Positions 29,662-33,908 of a DNA stretch of 33,908 nt are shown here, in pieces. A model generated the notes under the pieces. It did no database searches. It was not told the origin of the DNA and saw only the letters and a program-made list of their open reading frames with translations. The translations under genes and the position numbers were made by a program. Source of the DNA: Rhizophlyctis rosea. Taxonomy: Eukaryota > Chytridiomycota > Chytridiomycetes > Rhizophlyctidales > Rhizophlyctidaceae. Within the stretch, counting starts at the first letter, position 1. Each line of letters starts with the position of its first letter. Location: the NCBI GenBank assembly GCA_027596075.1, contig JADGJC010000387.1:1-33908 (forward strand), read 5' to 3'.

Positions 29662-32600
29662 TAATGCAAGTCAAGAGCTAACGTTTGCGGGGTTCGGGCA
29701 AAAAGGCGAGAGGTTGTACGTTGCCGGGAGTTCGAGTACGAAGGGGTGGGGTTCCCTTTCAGGAGGATAGGCTGTCAATCGCTAGATTGTAGAAAATCAG
29801 TACTAATAAGTAGCTTTAGCTCCGGGTGCCTGGTTTGCGTTCATGTTCTATTTGTTTTCACCTTCTATTAGGCGCCTGGTGCGCCGTGCAATATAGTTTC
29901 TCTACGGTCTCTCGAGGACATTGGAAGATGTGTTTTGCCATGTTCAGCTAAGTAGGAGAATAGCGCTTCCGCAGGCTGGGGATAGTGCATATGCCTGAAT
30001 ACTGCTCGCCATTACTATGTTGGTTAGTGATGAATGCTGATTCAGAGGTTCTAGGAGGGGATTGGACAGTGGACACGGTATTTTCAATGTCTTGGCTGAG
30101 TATATAAGTGTAATTGCAAGTGTAGTAGGCCTTCAAAGACAACGACGGCCTTATTCGTGAACCCGAACAATCGCCGAATTCGTCAAGGGTTGCTTCCATC
30201 CCTTTCCCCACCTCTGTTTGGTGATTGTTCCGACCAACAGCAACTTCACGCCTTGGACTGCAAGTAACATTATAGGAATGATGGGTTCAGAATGAGGCAC
30301 AGGATCGACTTGGAAGGGAATGGTAAGGTAATGGTTGCCCTCAGTCCCTTTCCGTGGAGATTGGCATTGAGATTTGAGTAGGAAAAATGAAGGCGACGAC
30401 ATACAAGAACAAATAGGGCGACAACGGACGCTGACGGTGCCGTTGAGTACAGGAGTTGGGATGACTTTCATTCTTCATATTGCCCTTTGTGCTAAAGCTT
30501 CTACTTCCGTCACTCCCAAGATTGATGGCGTTATCTCCCTCCGGTCTCGATCAGCTCCTTAGAGTCAAATATTAGGGGTGCAGCAATCCCATTCGCGACG
30601 TAGGTGACAGACGGCGACATGTCCCCTTTTTATTTTCCTTCCTCCATTGTTCCCAAGGGCGAGCTCTGCTGCTTGTCACATAGAATGAAATCGGGAAAAA
30701 AAAACAGCTCCGGCAGATTGTGAACAAATCCTCTGGGTCGCAAACCTCTTTTCAATGTCCCGTTCAAACCCAATATGTATACCGTCATGGTGAGAATGGT
30801 ATAATGCGTTGGATCCATTGAAGCATTCGAGGACCATCCTGAACATAGTTGCCCGTCCTCCTCGAATTGCGAATCAGATTGATCATGCCCGATATGCCTG
30901 GCCCCTGTACACATGGCGATACTCAGGTACGTCTGTATCCATTTGTCTTCGTTTTTTCCAGTTCTCACTCAAAAAGTTGAATAAAAGGGGAGGTGGAATG
31001 AATTGGTCAGGCGGTTGACTTCACCGTTTGCAGACAATTCAAGCTCAGTCACCATCCATCTTTTGTGTTTTCATACGTCCGTTGGTACGCCACGCCTGCA
31101 ACGCCCTCATCATTTAAAAGGACAGGAAAAAGAAAACAGGAGAAGAGGCCGTGTTGATGAGTGAAGGCGGTGTAGCATCAATGCCTTTCTGAGTTTTGGT
31201 GTAGTACTTGGTTGAGATCTCAGTAGTAATTTGGATAGCAAGAGGACAACCTTTGTGGGAAGCAAGGAAGGAAAGAAAACAAAACGGGCAGCAGATGGAC
31301 CTGATCTCCGTGTTTGACGGTGCGGTTTGCCAGTGGGAAGGGATGTGTGCAATGATTTAGAATTGGGATGACAGATGGATATACCGTCTGAGGGTTTCTT
31401 TTGTTAGCACGAAGACTCGTAAGCGAATCCTGAATTTGGAAAAAAATGATTGATAACGGTCGGCATCGCCACTCCCTCATCATACATCCGCACAAGCAAT
31501 GAGTGCAATGGCGTGTTGACTCTTCTGACTTGGCGACGTCATGTTGGCCGCCCCATGCCAAGTCCAATGTGGGAGAAGTCGTGTGAGGTGAATTCGATCA
31601 ATTGCATACAGCGAGAGGGAAAAAAAAAATGGGGAAAGACCAGAAAGGCAGTAGGCAGAACGAACCTTGAGTCTTCTCCTCACCATTTCCGGGTCCATTC
31701 TTATTTGTTCCCATATAGTTTCATCCCAATCCACTGTATTCGACTTTCCGCCCATCACGCCAAAAACACGCTCAACACCCAACCCACTCCCCCGGTAGGC
31801 CCGAACTCCTCCTCGTGACAAGAGGTGGAGTCTGTGTGTGACAATTGTAGTCCGTCGTTCCTGACTGTGCTGTGCAACGTGTGTAGTGCATCCTCACCAC
31901 AGCACCATAATACGATTCATGGTTATTTTTCTTTTTTGCTTCCCGGCATCCTGCGAAGGAGCAAGGATCATTACATGCCGGCAAGCCCCTGAAACTACAG
32001 CGGGCTTGCGTGTGTAAGTTTAATTTGATTTAAGTGAAAATGCGTTCAGGGTAATGTGCAGTGCGCGGTATTTTTTTTTTTTTTTTTTTAATTTTTAATT
32101 TTTTTTTGGGCAGGGTTGGTTGCATCGGTCAATCTTGTGCTCCAATTCTCTGACAAGCTTACCAGCCGATGCAAAAAACGAACGAGTAATCCCGAGGATG
32201 CACAAAGCTGTAAGAATGAGATGTCATTCGACACGGTGGGGGTTTCGACTTTTTGGTTGAATTCGGTCATGTGTTGAGGGTCAGATTACATCAATTTCTG
32301 CTTCTTCATTTGTTTGACCACAAAAAGGGGGGCGTACGAGAAACTGCACATATCAGCCATGCCGAGAACGGTTGGGGGTCGTTGGGACATGCAGGTGGGG
32401 ACGGACTTTATCGCTGCAGGCCAATACATGGGTTCTCATGGCAAATCACCTTGCGCTAATCACAACACAAAATAATGTTGCACAGCTTCTCGCGGATGCA
32501 CTTTCGGCTGGGAAAGCTTTCTCTTGCTGGCGCGTATGTGTGGTATCATTCTGCACCACAGTGTACCCCTCAGAACAAATGGCTCAAGTTGTGCATCCTA

Positions 32601-32827
32601 ACTGTCCATGACGCACAAGAGGACATGACATATTGAATCTTGCCTTCAAGATCTTCAGTCAACACGCTCCAACGTGGGTATTGCTGATGATATGTATTGT
32701 TATAACTTGATCGCAAAAAGAATAAAACATGCATACGAAATGAGAGCAACTACGGCATTTATCTACCCTCACCCCAACCATCGCATTCGACCCACCCCCC
32801 ACTCTTCCCACGCAATACTACCCCCTC
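29662..32827. other. 3.2-kb gene-poor interval
   Basis: No gene model. Minus-strand frames at 30151-30471 and 30630-30968 have some protein-like text, but no start, splice phase or motif. A 19-nt T run with further T/A tracts lies at 32071-32109. Confidence 0.45.
32071..32089 (+). repeat. 19-nt poly-T tract
   Basis: Nineteen T followed by AATTTTTAATTTTTTTTT, i.e. a poly-A-like tail when read on the minus strand. It could mark the 3' end of a retroposed sequence or be a plain homopolymer; no target-site duplication was found. Confidence 0.7.
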
Positions 32828-33908
32828 CTAACTCCCCACAACCCCCGCCAGAACCCCCCTAACACCCAACCCACTCCCCAAAGCCCCCAAACTCTTCCTC
32901 CTCCCACCGCCCACCTTACCCACCAATAAAACACCCCCTCCCTTCCCCGCACTCCCGACACTGCCGAGCTTATCTTCCAAAAGCCCCACAACCTCCCCAG
33001 CAACCTCAACAACCCTTCCCGGGCGTATCGTCGTGTCAGAGGATTTATTGTTCCGCTCAAGCGCCTTGACCCGTTTCCGAAACTCCTTCGTCAAAAACTG
33101 CCGCGTGACGTCCACGATCCATTTCTGCATAACGTCGTCCGATGCGACCAGATCGGATTTTTGCAGTATGACGGAGCGTTTGATGTGGTGTAGGCAGCGG
33201 AACGCACATTCCACTCCTTTCTCGGCGGGGGAGAGGGTTAGTTTCGCGACGAGGGGTATATGGCCTGGCGCGAGGCTACATCCTTTTTCGAGGAAGTAGG
33301 GGATGAGAGTGTAAGGGTCTTCACCCACTGTTCGTTCGACGGCTTTACCGCGGGAGGAGAGTTCGGATGTCCACGACACCACGTCCCAGAATGTTGCTTT
33401 GGTGAATTTGTGGCGGGGGCCGTAATGTGCGAGAACCCATTTCCATATTGGTGTAGGGTTTGTGCGTTCGTAGCAGCGTGTTCGGTAGGGTGTTCCGTGG
33501 CGGGTTGTTAGGAGCATGCTGGAGATTGTGGAGTCGGGGATTGTGTAGGTTTGGACGATTGTGGTTATGATGGCGGTGTGGAAGGGTGTGTCATCTGGTC
33601 CGAACATTTTTTGGAGGACGCGGGTTGTGAGGTGTTTTAGGCGGTCGGGGGGTACATGTGTTTGGAGGAGGCGGAGAGTGGATGGGGGGGTGGTGTCGCG
33701 GAGTTGGGATGTGATGACGTCGTCGGTTAGACGGAATCCTCTTTTGAGGTATTTTTGGAGGTTTTCGGATGCGTCCGGAGACGTGAGGACTCGACGGAGG
33801 ATTCGGTCGTTTACGATCCCCATGTTTCCGCCGCCGCGGGAGATGATTGTGTCGAAGAGTGGGGGGTCGAGGTCGGCGAGTTGGCAGAGGCGGAAAGTGG
33901 CGGTGGGG
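32828..33908 (-). CDS. unrecognised helical-repeat-like protein, 5' end outside the window
   Basis: The frame is open from the right edge of the window to a stop at 32828-32830, so at least 359 residues are seen and the true start lies beyond 33908; an internal Met sits at 33823. Composition is intracellular: no signal peptide or membrane segment, many Arg, Lys and Leu, and repeated helix-turn units of roughly 30-40 residues. Marks include SRGGGNMGIVNDRILRR and WKWVLAHYGPRHKFT. This looks like an alpha-solenoid or ankyrin-like repeat protein, but the canonical ankyrin TPLH motif is absent, so I give no family. The last 60 residues are Gly/Val-rich and of low complexity, with third positions strongly C-rich in the coding strand. 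There is no intron in the visible part. Confidence 0.7.
   Translation of the reverse strand, partial: PTATFRLCQLADLDPPLFDTIISRGGGNMGIVNDRILRRVLTSPDASENLQKYLKRGFRLTDDVITSQLRDTTPPSTLRLLQTHVPPDRLKHLTTRVLQKMFGPDDTPFHTAIITTIVQTYTIPDSTISSMLLTTRHGTPYRTRCYERTNPTPIWKWVLAHYGPRHKFTKATFWDVVSWTSELSSRGKAVERTVGEDPYTLIPYFLEKGCSLAPGHIPLVAKLTLSPAEKGVECAFRCLHHIKRSVILQKSDLVASDDVMQKWIVDVTRQFLTKEFRKRVKALERNNKSSDTTIRPGRVVEVAGEVVGLLEDKLGSVGSAGKGGGVLLVGKVGGGRRKSLGALGSGLGVRGVLAGVVGS

Noticed and set aside
1..33908. CRISPR arrays, rRNA genes, bacterial operons
   Set aside because: No regularly spaced repeats, no rRNA signature, and intron-bearing eukaryotic genes throughout.

Overview
The window reads as nuclear DNA of a fungus. 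The evidence is genes broken by short GT-AG introns (57-113 nt in the best models) with CTGAC-type branch sites, C-rich leaders before ATG, secreted proteins with Thr/Ser/Gly-rich linkers, an AA9 copper monooxygenase and two CBM1 fungal cellulose-binding modules. A chytrid (zoosporic fungus) is my best guess from the overall protein style, but no marker here proves it.

Layout. 1-6.1 kb: no intact gene, only decayed-looking coding pieces (a ubiquitin-like C-terminus on the minus strand at 2.3-2.6 kb, a plus-strand two-exon scrap at 4.3-4.6 kb), a tRNA-like hairpin with a B box at 3.2 kb and several strong inverted repeats. 6.1-12.1 kb: three well supported genes, namely a small helical protein (+), an 8-cysteine GPI-type surface protein (-) and a 711-residue coiled-coil protein (-) whose first exons carry an AAxxG segment like the CC1 box of dynein adaptors. 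12.2-19.2 kb: gene-poor; it holds a 526-bp transposon-like element with perfect 15-bp terminal inverted repeats and a 6-bp target duplication, plus long open stretches that may be exons of decayed genes. 19.2-21.3 kb: a two-TM protein gene with an apparent frameshift (+) and a small secreted 6-cysteine protein (-). 23.8-29.7 kb: three extracellular-protein genes in a row, a CBM1 protein with six tandem ~60-residue cysteine repeats (+), a second 8-cysteine GPI-type protein paralogous to the one at 7.6 kb (-), and an AA9 LPMO with C-terminal CBM1 (+). 29.7-32.8 kb: nothing I can model. 32.8 kb to the right edge: the 3' part of an unrecognised gene (-) that runs out of the window.

Functionally the right half looks like a small plant-cell-wall or attachment neighbourhood: the LPMO oxidises cellulose, the CBM1/cysteine-repeat protein probably binds it without catalysis, and the GPI-type proteins would sit at the cell surface. 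That these genes act together is inference from proximity and shared secretion signals. All exon boundaries are hand-read from splice motifs and reading phase, without transcripts.
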